Below, in pieces: positions 12,130 through 24,799 of a stretch of DNA of 64,000 bases. Numbering within the stretch: position 1 is the stretch's first letter; every line of letters starts with the position of its first letter. The notes under the pieces are model-generated. The model was not told the DNA's origin, searched no databases, and saw only the letters and a program-made list of their open reading frames with translations. The position numbers were made by a program, and so were the translations under genes. The DNA is from Sternotherus odoratus (Eukaryota > Chordata > Testudines > Kinosternidae). The stretch covers positions 251,295,644-251,359,643 of the forward strand of contig JAVMKO010000001.1 in assembly GCA_032164245.1 (NCBI GenBank), written 5' to 3'.

Positions 12130-13955
12130 TCAAATGGTAAATCAGACAGCTGTGGAAGTAAAGTTACAAAAACAAACTCTTACTTTGTAGACCAAGCTGC
12201 AAGACCACTGTAGAATAGACTGTTTGAGAGGTGATTATCTCATGCTAATTAATGATCACCATTCATATTCTTGAAATTCTTTAAACTCTCCATCTGAAAC
12301 CAGAGAATATATCCAACAGATTATAGAGATATAACCTGATTTAACTGTGTCCAGTCTTCTCCCCATTTTTACTTCTTGCAAACTGCATGAGTGCAGATTT
12401 TTCTTCAGACCAGCCTGCATTTCTAAACCTACAAAATAAAATCAGTTTTGACCAGCATGGTCTAGTGAAGTAGAAGCTTTTCTGTTCATTAGTTAAATCC
12501 ACATAAGCAGCTGCCTGCACTCAGATGGAGCCCTGTTAACAAGTGCTTAGGCGTGTTCCTTCATGGAGTTTGTTGCAAGCTTGGACTCCAAATGAGACTT
12601 CTGTTGTTCTCTGTGGGGAATTGCCTTTTTCCAAGTATATTAATAAATTCTTAAGGAAATGACTCCCTTTTATTCACTTGTATATTCTTGGATTTTTGCA
12701 AGTCACTTCTTAGACATACTTTAAAATATTTTTTATCATACTCCAAGATCAAAGAAACATTATTGTTCTCTTTCTGCAGAAAGCCAGCCAGAAGAAAAAT
12801 CTGAGAACAGCAGTGCTGGTAAGTGTTGGACTCGACTGCCTGGTACACTTGAAAAATGCTTTGCCTCTAATAAAGAAATCCTCGTTTTCAGTTTTTCTGT
12901 TTTACTTTTAGTTTTACTGTGCTGATTTCTTAAAGGTTTATTCAGGGTGATTAGATAGAGAAACACAGTAAAATTGAAAAAGATTGACTGCTAATCAGAG
13001 ACTTAAATTAATCATACATTTTAGCAGAAATATAAAGTTACTAGGAAAGGAAGAATAGTAAATCCTTAATATTTTTAGAGTCTTTTTAAATGTTTGGATT
13101 CAATATTTCTATTTTTGGGTTGGTTTTTTGGTTGGTTGAATTTTTTTGTGGTCTCATGTTTGATTATTGGTAGTTTATGTTCTGACTTTTTTATGGGAAA
13201 GTATTTTATTCTGTCTGAGTCCCAAAACGTGGTATTTGGATTTAACCCTACAGAGTAAGAAATCAAAAAAGGTCATATATTGGTTGTATTGTGTTCATTC
13301 AATTATGCATACTTAACTGTTGTGCACAGGATATAATGGTCAAGAAAGGAAAAAATACTTGGATCAGTAGTAAGGTGGTTGTTTCATAACTGGCTTATCA
13401 AATAAGGTTAAAGATGAAGGTGATATTTAAATCCATTCTGATTGATGAAGCACACATCAATGATCTTTAGTTCAGAGAGCCACTGGGATAGGAAGTTTAG
13501 CACAAGAAGTATATCTGTCAATGTGCAACCTGAAAACTAATAAAATAAAGTCTGCACATACACATTTTGAGAAGGTGGGATCCATTGTCACTTTCAAATT
13601 GTGTGTCAAAGCAAGCATTTTAAAGAATTATTTTGTATAATAACCAATCGGTGTGTGTAAAGATTTTTAATTGTAGGAAAACTACATTTTCAAATGATGA
13701 GCTGTAGTTGCTATAATAAAGAATGTAATAAGTATAGAAATAGTCTTTTGTGCTCTTACTGAAAGGTAGTGTAGTATGGTACGAAGGAAGTCACACATAC
13801 ATTCTGATTAGTCTCAGAAAATCAGATATGGCTTGCCTAGAAACAAACTGTTCTAATGATTTTACTAAGGTCAGCAATATGTTTATATACGATTACATTG
13901 CTGGAGTTTCCAAATGAGCACATGAGAGGCATGATAGTGTGAAGTGTTACTTAAG
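12130..13955. other. AT-rich intronic sequence, nothing recognised
   Basis: No coding potential recognised. An exon-like patch at 12779-12820 was considered and rejected. Confidence 0.55.
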
Positions 13956-13961
13956 TGGGCT

Positions 13962-14032
13962 ATAGCCCAGGATAGCTTATGCTGAAATAAACTGGTTAGT
14001 CTCTAAGGTGCTACAAGTATTCCTCATTTTCA
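13962..14032 (+). mobile_element. Penelope-like element terminal fragment
   Basis: Contains CTATAGCCCAGGATAGCTTATGC and GTTAGTCTCTAAGGTGCTAC, both matching the PLE termini at 60756-60846 and, inverted, 59330-59390. About 70 bp only. Confidence 0.75.
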
Positions 14033-15059
14033 TTATGAAAAGGTCTAATTCCTCTTTTTTGAAATGAAAAGCTTTTATTTGATGGAGAACAAAAATATCA
14101 TTAAAATGCAGAAGCAAATAAGGGCCAGTTCTAAGCAAGAGCTTGGGGAATGGGGATATGAGATACCGCTAACATAAAATTTGGAGAGAAATGTAAGTCA
14201 TCTCAGAACGTGGGTTACCATTTACATGTACAAATAAAGTAAAGTAAGGGTTATGATGACACTCAGTAAATGGTAATGAAAGGGATTTTAGATTTAGATG
14301 GATTGCAAAGACTCGCTTCTTCCTTTTCTTCCCTCAAAACATTCCTTAAACACATGTCCAATTATAACCGTTTCAGAATGACTCACCAGAATATTATTTT
14401 TCATCCACCTCCATATAAACCTTTTAATGGTCCAATATTTTGACTCTTATTTGAATCACATCTTAGCTTTAAAGGTTGCTGAAAGAACTTACTATTTAGT
14501 TCTGGGTAATGTGAATAATTATTTCTGAGAGGGGATAGATTTCCAGTACTGAGCTGATTGAGATACTTTCTGATAAAATGGTCAAAGAGATCATGATGAG
14601 TGCTTAGAAATGTTTGAATTGGGAATGCATTTGTACAATTCCATAGTGTATTTATAGTTGGGAAAGTTACACAATTATTTGCTAAAATCTATTCATTCTG
14701 ATTACTGTTTACTCTTGTATTTTAACTGTGTTGTGACTTAAACAACTGGTCTGTAATGAACTTAGAGGTGAATGTTTTATACTACCTGGAAGCTGAGATT
14801 TTCTGCTTTCAGTTGGTGTATGTACAGTAATTGCTAAAATCTTTCAGAATGGTACCATTCATGTTGTATTCTTTTAACATTATTTCATTGTAGATTTTCT
14901 TTTTTAAAATTGGACTGCAGTAGAACTGTCGCACTCCATTCCTCTTCTGGGGAATTATTACCTCTCCCACCACTGGCTCCCTATGTGACTTACCCTGTTA
15001 ACCACATGCTTACATGTAAATAAGTTCAGCAGTTTGGGATTTTTTTGTGCCTCATTTTA

Positions 15060-15185
15060 TTTGTATTGCAGTCGTGCTTAGACCTCAATCAGGGATTGGA
15101 GCCCCATTATACTAGGCACTTGTGTACACGTAATGAAAAGATGATCCCTACCTGAAGAATTTAGAATCTAAAAAACTAGAGACAG
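15060..15185 (-). repeat. MIR-like SINE tail, minus orientation
   Basis: Reads GGAGCCCCATTATACTAGGC and ATGATCCCTACCTGAAGAAT, the reverse of the tail shared by the copies at 11955 and 44985. Confidence 0.6.
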
Positions 15186-15576
15186 GGGAAGGATACTAAC
15201 AAATTGATGGATGGAGTGGGACTTGCATCACGATGTTTACAGAAAATAATCTTGGCAGTCACATTTATTTTATTTCACTTCTTTATTTTAACACTTCTCC
15301 ATACAACATACAGTATAACTATACAGACAAGACGATGGGGCCTAAATTAGCTGTTAACATCTGAGGAAGAGCTCTTGGAGTCATTGTGGATAGTTCTCTC
15401 AAAACCTTTGATTAGTGTGCAGTGGTGGTCAAAAAAACCTAAGTATTAGGAACTAATAGGAAAGGGATAGGTAATAAGACCGAAAACAGCAGAATGCCAC
15501 TATATAAATCTATGCATGTCCACACCTTGAATGCTGCATGCAGTTATGATCACCCTTTCTCAAAAAAGCTATGTTT

Positions 15577-15832
15577 GGGCTGGTCCTCACTAGGGGGGGG
15601 GGAGGGGGGGGGATTGACTGCAGATACGCAAACTTCAGCTACGTGATTCGTCCTCATGGCGGCGGCAGTCAATGGTGCGCTCCCCCGTCGACTCCAGCTT
15701 GCGCCTCCCGGCAAGCTGGAGTTCTGGAGTCGACGGGGGCGCCGCGAGTGATCGATTTCATAAGACGCGAGAAATCGATCGCCAGAAGTTCGATGACTAC
15801 CTGCCGATTCGGCAGGTAGTGAAGACGTACCC
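15577..15832. mobile_element. Harbinger-like MITE nested in CR1, 256 bp
   Basis: Ends GGGCTGGTCCTCACTA and AGTGAAGACGTACCC are imperfect inverted repeats. Flanks are TTT and TTA. The interior carries a palindrome around GTCGACTCCAGCTTGCGCCT and an ATCGATTTC / GAAATCGAT pair. It shares these motifs with 22524-22811, which lies in the opposite orientation. Confidence 0.82.
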
Positions 15833-16174
15833 TTAGAATTGGAAAAGGTACAGAGAAGGGCAACAAACATTATTGGGGATTTGGAAGAGAGATTCCATAT
15901 GAAGAGAGATTGAGAGAGATTAAAAAGATTGGAACTGTTCAGCTGGAAAAAGAGATGACGGAGGTCTGTGAAATCATGAATGATGTCGAAAAAGTGGATA
16001 GGGAAGTGTTTTCCCCTTCACTTAACACAAGAATCAGGGGACAGCTGATTAATTCAGTAGTCAACAGATTTAAAACAAACAGTACTACTTCACACAGTGC
16101 ACAGTCATCCGGTGGAACTTGTTGCCAGGAAAGTTTGTTAAACCAAAACTATGACTGGGTTCAGAAAATAATTA

Positions 16175-17178
16175 CCGTGTTTTCCGGCATATAAGACGAC
16201 TGGGCGTATAAGACAACCCCCAACTTTTCCAGTTAAAATATAGAGTTTGGGATATACTCGCCGTATAAGACTACCCCTCTTCCAACGCACACCAAATAAA
16301 AATTAAAAAAAATCAGATTTGAAGGGGGTCAGGATGGTCTCAGGGTGTCTGCAATGCTCACCCTTTTCAGCAAAGAAACCCTCACATACCCAGTGAACAG
16401 ACTCAAAACCAGTTACAGGCAATGCCCCTGGGGAAAAGCCACCCCACTCCCAAATCAACCCCCACCAACCCCAACTCACTCCAGCCTCCACTTCCTAAAT
16501 CACCCCACCTCAAATCTCCACCCACCTCACCCCCTAACTCACTCCAGTCCACGGCCCCAAATCCCCTGCCCCACCCCACCTTCAGTCTCCACCCCCACAA
16601 CCCTCTAACTCACCCCATATCTCAAATCCCCTTCCCCAACCCCACTCACTCCACTCAAACCTCCCCCCAACTCACCCCAAGGGAGGTTGCACTGGGGGGT
16701 GCCCGAGGGCTATGAGGGAGTCACTCTGGGGGTGCCCCTCCCCTAACTCGCCCCCCGGCCGCCGCCGCCTCCCCCCAGACCCAGCACCCCAAGGTTGAGC
16801 GTCCCCAGCTCCCCGCTCTCACCCCAGCGCCCTGCTGCCCTGCCCGGCTCTGGCTCAGCGCCGGTGGGCTCCGCACCCCGCTGCCATCCCCACTCCCCCC
16901 GCTCCCCGCCCGGACTCGCTTCCCCTCCTCACACAGGAGCAGCCGCCGCCATTTTGAACCCGTCAGACTCTCACACACATAAGGATCGGCCCGGCCACCA
17001 CAATACGCCACAATACACAATATGCGACCGGTTCAGCAGATTCTCCAGTTTCAGCAGTTTCAAGCAGTTTCAGCGACCGCAGATTCTCCAGTTTCAGCAC
17101 CCGGCGTATAAGACGACCCCCGACTTTTGAGAAGATTTTCCTGGGTTAAAAAGTCGTCTTATACGCCGGAAAATACGG
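16175..17178. mobile_element. DNA transposon of about 1.0 kb with TA target duplication, nested in CR1
   Basis: Left end CCGTGTTTTCCGGCATATAA and right end TTATACGCCGGAAAATACGG are inverted repeats. A further GTATAAGACGACC unit is repeated inside both ends. TA flanks it on each side (16173-16174 and 17179-17180), which fits Tc1/mariner-like or other TA-targeting families. The interior is C-rich (about 16440-16900) and gives only low-complexity proline-rich frames. No transposase was recognised, so family assignment is open. Confidence 0.85.
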
Positions 17179-17424
17179 TAGATAAGAATATGTCCATCAA
17201 TGTTTATTTAGCCAAGATGGTCAGGAACACAACCCCATGCTCTGGGAGTCCTTAAACCTCTGACTGCTAAAAGCTGGGACTGGATAACCAGGGGTGGATC
17301 ACTTGATAAATCACCATTTTCTGTTCATTCTCTCTGAAGCATCTGGTACCAGTCGCTGTTGGAAGAAAGGGTATTGGGCTAGATGGACCATTGGTCTGAC
17401 TCAATATGGCCATTCTTATGTTCT

Positions 17425-19545
17425 TCTCTTCCAGAAAAGTCATGGATATAACATGACATTTGCAAACTACCTTTCGATCATTCTAATCGTGTATAGCATC
17501 TCTCTTCACCCTTCCCTTTCTCTGCCGTGTCTGAGAGTTTACTCTAAGCAGTTTTGAGACAAGGATGTTTTCTTACATATGCTTGTACAGTGTTTAACAT
17601 CACCCTTTTTTTTTACTAATCTAGACTAGCAGTCTAGATACAGACTTCACCAGAACATGAATAAAATAAAAAAATGCAAAATAAAATCTAATGATTTTTA
17701 CCCACTCAGAATAGAATTCTTTTTCTTTCTTTTTAAAAAATGACAAAATTACTTGGGAAGAACTGGCTGTTTTATGGACTACTTAGGTGATGCTGAGCAA
17801 GTCACTTAACCAAACATTTTCAGAGGTGATCACTAATTGTGTGTTACTTGCTTTTTGTGTGCCCAGTGTGAGACACCTTTGCTTGACATTCAGAAGTGCT
17901 GAGCGCTTATGACTGCTGGAGTCAGTGGAAGCCGGGGATGCTCAGCAGTAACACACCACTGTCTCCAGGACTGAGCACTGAGTTAGGAACTGAGAGGCCC
18001 TAAATTCTAATTCTGGCTCATTATGTGGGTTTGGGCATGTCACTATTTCCCTAGCTATAAATGAGGATTATACCTACCCACCTTCCTCACATGGGTAATC
18101 AGAATGATTTAGTTAATGCATATACCACACCTTGAATATACAAAGTGCAATTAATAAAAATAAACAATTGGAAGAATCCACCCCAAACTGCCATAAATTG
18201 GGGCACCCCAAATTAGTAGAAATACTTGTGAAATTTGGCCTTAAAATCTGTCGTCTCATTTCTCATGTGTAAAAGTATTCCTTAACTTGCAGGGGTGCTG
18301 CAAATACATGGATGTGTTTGAGACTCAGATACTATGGAGATGGATGCCATAGAAAAGTTCATGGAGAAATCAATTCCAAATGTATGGGTAGTAGAGTAGG
18401 GAAGGTATAGGGACACATTGGGGAGAATAAAAAGAAATACTCAACAGCAGCCTCAGTCCCTGATTACCATCCATCCTTTGTGAGACAGGTGCTGTGGAAG
18501 AAATGTGTGGTCATAGAATTAAAGACTGTGACATCATGCACTTGTGTAAGTTAAAGTTGCATGGGCAGCCTTAGTGCTGATATTTTCTAAATATTGAATG
18601 CTTACCTTTGCAAACTTAATATTCTTTTCACACAGCTTTTGTATGTAGTAGGTATATACAGATATCCTCTGTAAATGACAATAAAATTACTCTTTTGTTT
18701 GTAATAGATTTTGTTCCTTGAGAGTATGTGTATATCTGTGACCATTAGTTGATATGAATTATAAGCTATGTATCTATACCTGGAGCTGAAGCAAGCCAAT
18801 CTTTCACTTAACAAATCTAAATTCAGGTTTCAAAATCTTGGCATGAATTCATAGCAAGCCCTGAACAACTCCTACTTAATGCATATTTTCCTTTTGGGCA
18901 ACTTGTCATGCATATTCTTTTCCTGAACTTGCCAGTGGGCAATCTTGATGCCTTCTGTTCTGGTGGGAAGAGACGCATCCTCTTTACAGTTTCCCATGTG
19001 CATTCAAGCAAAAAGAGTTAATTATTTGATATACCTCAGGCAGTACAGCGTGAACCTAGTATGTAAATTTTGTCTGCCACAGATATTCATGTGCTGGCAC
19101 ATTGTAGACACAAATACTTAATTCTTAAACTGTCTGTAGATAGATAAATCTAATATAGGAAGAAATGTGAAATAATGTTGCAAGAGGGGAAATGATTTAG
19201 AGTATTTTAGGTTTTAATGACATTAGCGCTGAAAACATGCAATACAGTGAAAATAAATTCTGTAGGACAGGGAGAGCAGTTAAAATTTGTATGGAAATTT
19301 CTATAAGGTTATGTAATTTTGTGCAACAATTTAAGAAAGATTTGCTGTTAGGCTCAGATTAGTTTTCCTTTCTTCCACTTAATTGTTTCAACATATATTT
19401 ACAAATAATGTTTTGAAGGAAAGCTGTAGCTCTGTGAAATATGGTTATCAACAAGAGTTATGGCACAATACTCAAATTAATTACTCTCCAAAAACACACA
19501 CAACCTAATTGTTAAAAAACCCATTCAGGTGTGAAATATACCATT
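17425..19545. other. AT-rich intronic sequence with two MIR-like fragments
   Basis: MIR-like text occurs at about 18020-18150 (GGGCATGTCACTATTTCCC followed by AAATGAGGATTATACC) and at about 18310-18355 (GAGACTCAGATACTATGGAG). Nothing else was recognised. Confidence 0.5.
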
Positions 19546-19553
19546 TTCTAGCT

Positions 19554-19857
19554 CAGGGATTGGCCATATTGGCACGCAGGACCACAGGGGTAAGCACCCT
19601 TAGTGGGCCCTGCCGCTTTATTTACCTGCCGTTTCGCTGACTGCGGTTCCCACTGGCTGTGGTTCGCCGTCCTGGTCCAATGGGGGCTGCGGGAAGCGAT
19701 GGCCAGCACCGTGCTGCTTCCCGCAGCCCCATTGGACCGGGACAGCAAACCATGGCCAGTGGGAGCCGTAGTCGGTGAAACGGCAGGTAAACAAAGCAGT
19801 GAGGCCCACTAAGGGTGCTTACCCTGCAGTCCCAAGTGCCAACGTTGCCAATCCCTG
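19554..19857. mobile_element. Fold-back hAT element, 304 bp, with 8-bp TSD
   Basis: Ends CAGGGATTGGC and GCCAATCCCTG are perfect inverted repeats. Most of the element is an inverted repeat: GTAAGCACCCTTAGTGGGCC near the left pairs with the mirror copy near the right. Exact duplication TTCTAGCT at 19546-19553 and 19858-19865. The core CCAATGGGGGCTGCGGGAAG is shared with 32482-32691 and 55674-55883. Confidence 0.93.
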
Positions 19858-19865
19858 TTCTAGCT

Positions 19866-22520
19866 TGTGAAGTCATATGTGACAAGAATCTCTAAATGCC
19901 TCCTATTCAGTGTCTTCAGGACTTGAGCAGATGACACAACATTTATATTATGAACTTTTCTGTAGAGCCTGGAAGCCCTGCTCAGGATTGAGGCTTCATT
20001 TGCTATACAAACACAGAGTAGGATAACAATCCTTGCCCCAGAGTGTATACAGACTAGATTAAAACATGGTACAACAATGGATATTACAAACGTTAGGAAG
20101 AAGTCAGGAGGGAACACTAGTGTAAGACCAAGAGCATGCATTCACATGGGCCAGCAATTATAAATATCAGAAATCCCTAATGGCCAACTATACATTTCAG
20201 TATACCATGAATATTTTATTATATTTATTTGCTTTTACAGCACTGTCATGTTTTCAGCTTGAAGTGGTTTTCTTTCAGTAGCAATTAATGTTTACCTTAA
20301 CTGTAATTTATTTCAATAATAAAAAGTTTGTCCCTCATGCAGACAATTTGACTTCATTTCAGAACTTTTCAATCACTACTCTTGGCATGTGCTGTCTGAA
20401 CTGAAGGCCTCAAGGTGTTCTGTTCTAAATACAAAGTTTGTGTTCCTTTCCAGAGTTCCCTTCCTCTTTAGACATGTCAGACATGCCTAGGTTGTTGATG
20501 TAGTAGATTAAACCAAAATACTCTCCTGGCTCAGATCAGAATCTGCAGGAGCCATTACAAGACCAGTCTTCACAGACTAGATAGAGGATTACAGTGCCTT
20601 GTTAGTGACCACTGCTACTTTCAGTGGGGCTCCTAGAAGGTAATGCATCTTCAGTCTCTGTAATTTTTTCAGAACAAATGAACATCTATTTCCCCCCCCT
20701 GTTTTTTCAGTTCTGTGCTGCAAAAGCATTGTATTCTACTGACCTCAAACCTGATGCTGGAAATATTGTGAGAGTTGAAAGCCTTAGACAAAGCATTCTT
20801 AGTATTAATGAGACTAGAACCCTAAAACCCTCAGGCCTTTTCTTGATCTTACTGATTTTTTTCAACCAAGCTTGCGGGGGTAATTTATTTCCTCAACGTC
20901 TTTGGTTTCAACATTGAACAAATATACTGCTTCCTCCTTAGTACTTGCCACAGGGTTTAACATCTCTGATGTATGTGAGAACTAGGGAGGCAACAAACTA
21001 TACTAAACTTGGTGTTGCAATTGCTTATTCTATTTGTTTCTGAATACTTAGCCCCCTCATCAATAGTTTGTTTGCTTAATTCTCCTTCCTCCTTCATTGA
21101 TAGTTTCTTTATTCACTCCTGACCTGTTCTGTTTTTCCTCAGTCTATTTATCTCACAAATTTGAGATCTGTTTCTAAGGAGTGGGGCTGCAGTAGCAGCT
21201 CTGTATTTAAATAGTTTATATTAAAACTACAATTGTGAATTTCCCATTCCCCAAACATCCACAAAAAAGCACTTTCTGCCTGAAATTTTGCATAAGCCAA
21301 AGCAGAATTTTTTAGTAGTTTTGAGGTTAACCTGATTTATCCATTTGAGATATGTGACTGCAAAGAAACAACTGCTGTGTAATATTTAGCAAAGTCTTCT
21401 GTTGTGTGTCTTTGCCATTGCATATCTCAAATGTGTGGTGTTGGAATGCAAATTTCTCACATTTTCTAGGCTTCAAGTAGAACTAGCGCTTAAGAGTATT
21501 TTTAATTACACTGTTTGGATAATAGGAAAGGTATTTCCTATGGAGAAAAACAGATTTCTGGTTGCTTCTCTAAATTTCCACAAAGATCATATATTTTGAG
21601 ATGAGCATCTAATAGATATCTAACATAGGGATCCATAGCAGGCTGCGGTCTGCTCCTGCCTTCTTGCATCACAGAAACCTCCACTGGTTAGGTATCCACA
21701 CTGTGTTGTTTGTGTTCCCTCCAACAACATCTTTACACACCTGTGCAGCAATGCTATTTACAGCGTTGCCTGTGCTTTTGGTACTTTCTCCGGGGCCTGA
21801 GGAGCAGAGGTCTCCCTTCTCTAGGATCTTTGAGAGAGTGGGCTCAGGCTGTTCACCTGACCCCTTCCTTCCTTGTGCCCTTCTTATCAGACTTGAGCTG
21901 ATGGGCTAACCCAGACCCCGCCCCCCTTGGGATAATTGAAGTTAATTATCTAATCCGCTTTCTCTGGGGAACTAATTGGTGGCAGAGTGATCAGAATGCA
22001 GGCTCACCTATGAGAGACAAACATTTAAAATTACATTCCATATATTAATATGTAGCATTTTTATCTTGAGTGCTTTATAAACGTTACATTACTTGTCTCA
22101 AATGTCTTCTTTCTTCTCGACTTCTATAGTGAATGCCACACCTTTATCTCCTCATAGACTTGTTTTTAATTGACATAGCAGAATTACCTCTCTTCCTCAT
22201 TGAACTGCCCTTGACTTCACTATTAGTGGCCACCTCCTTGTCAAGTTTAACATTTCTCCCCTAAGGTTGTCTACATTAGGAAGGATTATCTAACAAAAAA
22301 CTAGCCAGTGCTAACCTAATTAAAATCTTTTCACTAGTATAGATATAAGTTAAAACCTTATTACCCCTCAGTTCAGCTGGTCGAGGTAAAATGTTAGCTA
22401 AACCTGACCCCTTTTTCTAAGCTAGACAAACTCTTAAACATCTCTTTCTCCAGCTGACTACTCAAACATGTTGTTCTTCCTTAATTTAGATGGGACATCC
22501 CCCTATGATGGTTGGCTGTC
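19866..22520. other. Intronic sequence, nothing recognised
   Basis: No coding or repeat content recognised with confidence. Confidence 0.5.
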
Positions 22521-22523
22521 TAA

Positions 22524-22811
22524 GGGCTGGTCTTCACTCCTGCGGTGCGGGATCGATCTTCTGGCGATCGATTTATGACACGATAAATCGATCGCCCCGG
22601 GCTCCCCCATCGACTCTGGAACTCTAGCTTGCCGGGAGGTGCAAGCTGGAGTCGACGGGGGAGCGCACCGACAACTGCCACCGCCATGGGGACGGCAGGT
22701 AAGTCGGTGGCAGATGCACAAACTTCAGCTACGTGACTCACGTAACTGAAGTTGCGTATCTGCCGTCGATTTCCCTTCCGCCCTCTTACCCCCCCCCAGT
22801 GAGGACAGCCC
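22524..22811. mobile_element. Harbinger MITE, 288 bp, TAA target duplication
   Basis: Ends GGGCTGGTCTTCACT and AGTGAGGACAGCCC are inverted repeats with TAA on both sides (22521-22523 and 22812-22814), the PIF/Harbinger signature. Internal palindromes include CGATCGATTTATGACACG with its partner, and a pair around CTAGCTTGCCGGGAGG. Related to 15577-15832 in reverse orientation. Confidence 0.88.
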
Positions 22812-22814
22812 TAA

Positions 22815-23635
22815 ATTCTGTTCTCTTGCTCTTATATAGCTTACTCCACTTATCATAAATCGGGACAGTTCCTCTAGTTTGACAACCATCATAGGGCCTA
22901 TAAAACTACTGTCTGGTACCTTGAAGACTCTGGTTGTGTGTTTGCTATGACATTTTCAAATCTTGCTTGACTCACTATAGCACCTTTTTCAGAATGCTTA
23001 AAATCCAATATTTTGTGTCTAAGTGCAGAAGTTGCTGACAATCCTCATTCCTATTAAAATGTAACCTTCTTGTCTCACCTTTAATCTTCCATCCCTTTCC
23101 ACTCTGAAAGAGAGTAATTTTGCTAATGTTCTGTGAAAAGTTAACTAACACCATCACCCCAGCTACTTTTTAATGTCTGTAATTTCCCTCTCCAAACCAA
23201 TAGCTTCTTCTTTCCATTCACTCAGTTTGTTTTCTATCTGCTTGTTTGTTCTAGTTCAGTCTCTTAGAACCCTTCTGGATGTTTTCCTTTCAGTGAATAA
23301 ATGCACCTCATAACATAATGATGTCTTGTTCTCTCTTGCCTCTTCCTAAATTGTCAAACCAGTCAAATGAATCACTACTGAATTTTCATAAATTAACTTT
23401 TCAAGCACGAGTGTTCACTTTCTTGGGGAGCACAAGTGCGATGTCATAAAAGCTTGCATAGCTTTTTTTTTTTAATTTTTCCCCTCAGATTAGGAATGAA
23501 ATAAATCGTATCTACCTAAAAAGTATTTTAGTCTCAGACTAGTTGACAGTTATGCAGTTGTTATAGTTACAAATGCAATGACATACAGTTGTTTAAAAAT
23601 CATTATGCAGTGGTAAGGTGATATAAAACACTGGG
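22815..23635. other. Intronic sequence, nothing recognised
   Basis: No coding or repeat content recognised. Confidence 0.5.
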
Positions 23636-23639
23636 CACT

Positions 23640-24556
23640 GGGGAAGGAAGCATTAAAGTTGATCAGCTCCTCCAGCTTTAATCTCTCTGGAACAGTCCCA
23701 CACTAACATCAACTTCCTGGACACCATAATCAGCTTCAACAATGAAACCCTATAGACAAGAAACCCATGGATCACCATACCCGCTTTCTTAGATCCAGTA
23801 ACAACTCCAGACACACCAAAAAAAATCAGTTTATCTGCAGCCAGGCATTCAGATACCACAGAATATGGTTTGAGGAGAAAGTCTTGAATAAACACGATAA
23901 CATACTCAAAACCTCCTTCACCAAGCAAGGACACTCCACCAGAGAAATGGATCTCATTGTGGAACGGGCCACCCAAATAACCCCGAGAGAACCTGTTCGG
24001 TACAGAAATAGAACCTCCTGTGACCACAGACCTCTACTTGTCATATACTGCCTGTACTGGAATCCATAAGGGGTATCATCAAATAACTCCAACCCATACT
24101 TGATGGGGACCCAAAATAAATCTTTCCTGAACCCCCATTTCTGACCTTCAAACAACCCCCCAACCTCACCAAGCTCATCATCAGAAGCAGGCTTCCCAGA
24201 GACCAGGATACACCGACTCGTAGCATCACCAGACCCTGCCAGAACAACAGATGTAAAACCTGCAGATACATTTCCACTTCTACAATGATCAGCACCCCCC
24301 CAAACACATTCTTCAAGAGGCATGTGTAAGATTCATGGATATCACATGTGGTATACCTCTTTCAATGCACTAACTGCCCCAATAACAGTTAAGTGGGTGA
24401 AACCAGATGCTCACTATGCTCTAGAATGAACTCTCACAGGAAAATGATAAAAGACAAAAATACCCTGTCACCTGTGGGTGAACACGTTTCACAAAGCAGT
24501 CTCTCTATATCTGACCTCACAGTCCTCATCTTTAAAGAAAACCTGCACCATGCTAT
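23640..24556 (+). pseudogene. Penelope-like element coding fragment, decayed
   Basis: Read across shifting plus-strand frames, this resembles the end of a PLE reverse transcriptase and the linker to the GIY-YIG endonuclease. The clearest part is HINFLDTIISFNNETL near 23702-23750. The text TKKNQFICSQAFRYHRIWFE (23813-23872) matches the conserved connector of these elements. Many stops and frameshifts; non-functional. Antisense open frames up to 165 codons here are shadows. It differs clearly from the PLE at 59285-60600, so it is probably another, older subfamily. Confidence 0.75.
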
Positions 24557-24558
24557 AA

Positions 24559-24794
24559 GGCTATGTCTACACTGGCATAGGCAGAGGTGTTAAAAAAAAA
24601 AATACACACCTTCTCCCAAAAGAAAAGTTTTGCCTACAACAGGTGCCGCTGTGAACAGCGCTTTGTCGGCAGGAGTACCCACAACCTGCAGATACACTGT
24701 GCTCCTTTTAGAATCAGGGTTGTAGGGACACAGTCATGTCGCTAAAAGCTGCATAGTGTAGAAAGAACCTAAGCTCGCTAATGTAGATATGGCC
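24559..24794. mobile_element. MITE with GGCTATGTCTACACT-type ends
   Basis: Left end GGCTATGTCTACACTGGC and right end ATGTAGATATGGCC form an imperfect inverted repeat. Flanks TAA (left) and TGA (right) leave the duplication uncertain. An internal A tract lies at 24591-24602. Probably a Harbinger-type non-autonomous element. Confidence 0.65.
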
Positions 24795-24799
24795 TGAGT

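Larger units (their letters stand above)
15295..17415 (+). mobile_element. CR1 LINE 3' half carrying two nested DNA transposons
   Basis: CR1 sequence starts near 15295 (reverse transcriptase C-terminal codons such as LGVIVDSS-type text around 15378-15400). It continues after the first insertion at 15833 and after the second at 17179. It ends at the CR1 3' terminus GCCATTCTTATG (about 17409-17422). The frame is broken by several stops and the copy is 5' truncated. The two insertions are 15577-15832 and 16175-17178. Confidence 0.88.

Noticed and set aside
12779..12820. Exon-like patch: pyrimidine tract, AG, a short open stretch, then GTAAGT
   Set aside because: The encoded peptide does not match any part of GTF2F2 that I know, the patch is very short, and the splice motifs can arise by chance.
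16345..17130. Proline-rich frames of about 90-110 codons
   Set aside because: They fall in the C-rich filler of the TA-flanked transposon.
23653..24323. Minus-strand frames of 124 and 165 codons
   Set aside because: They are antisense to a recognisable plus-strand Penelope-like coding fragment.
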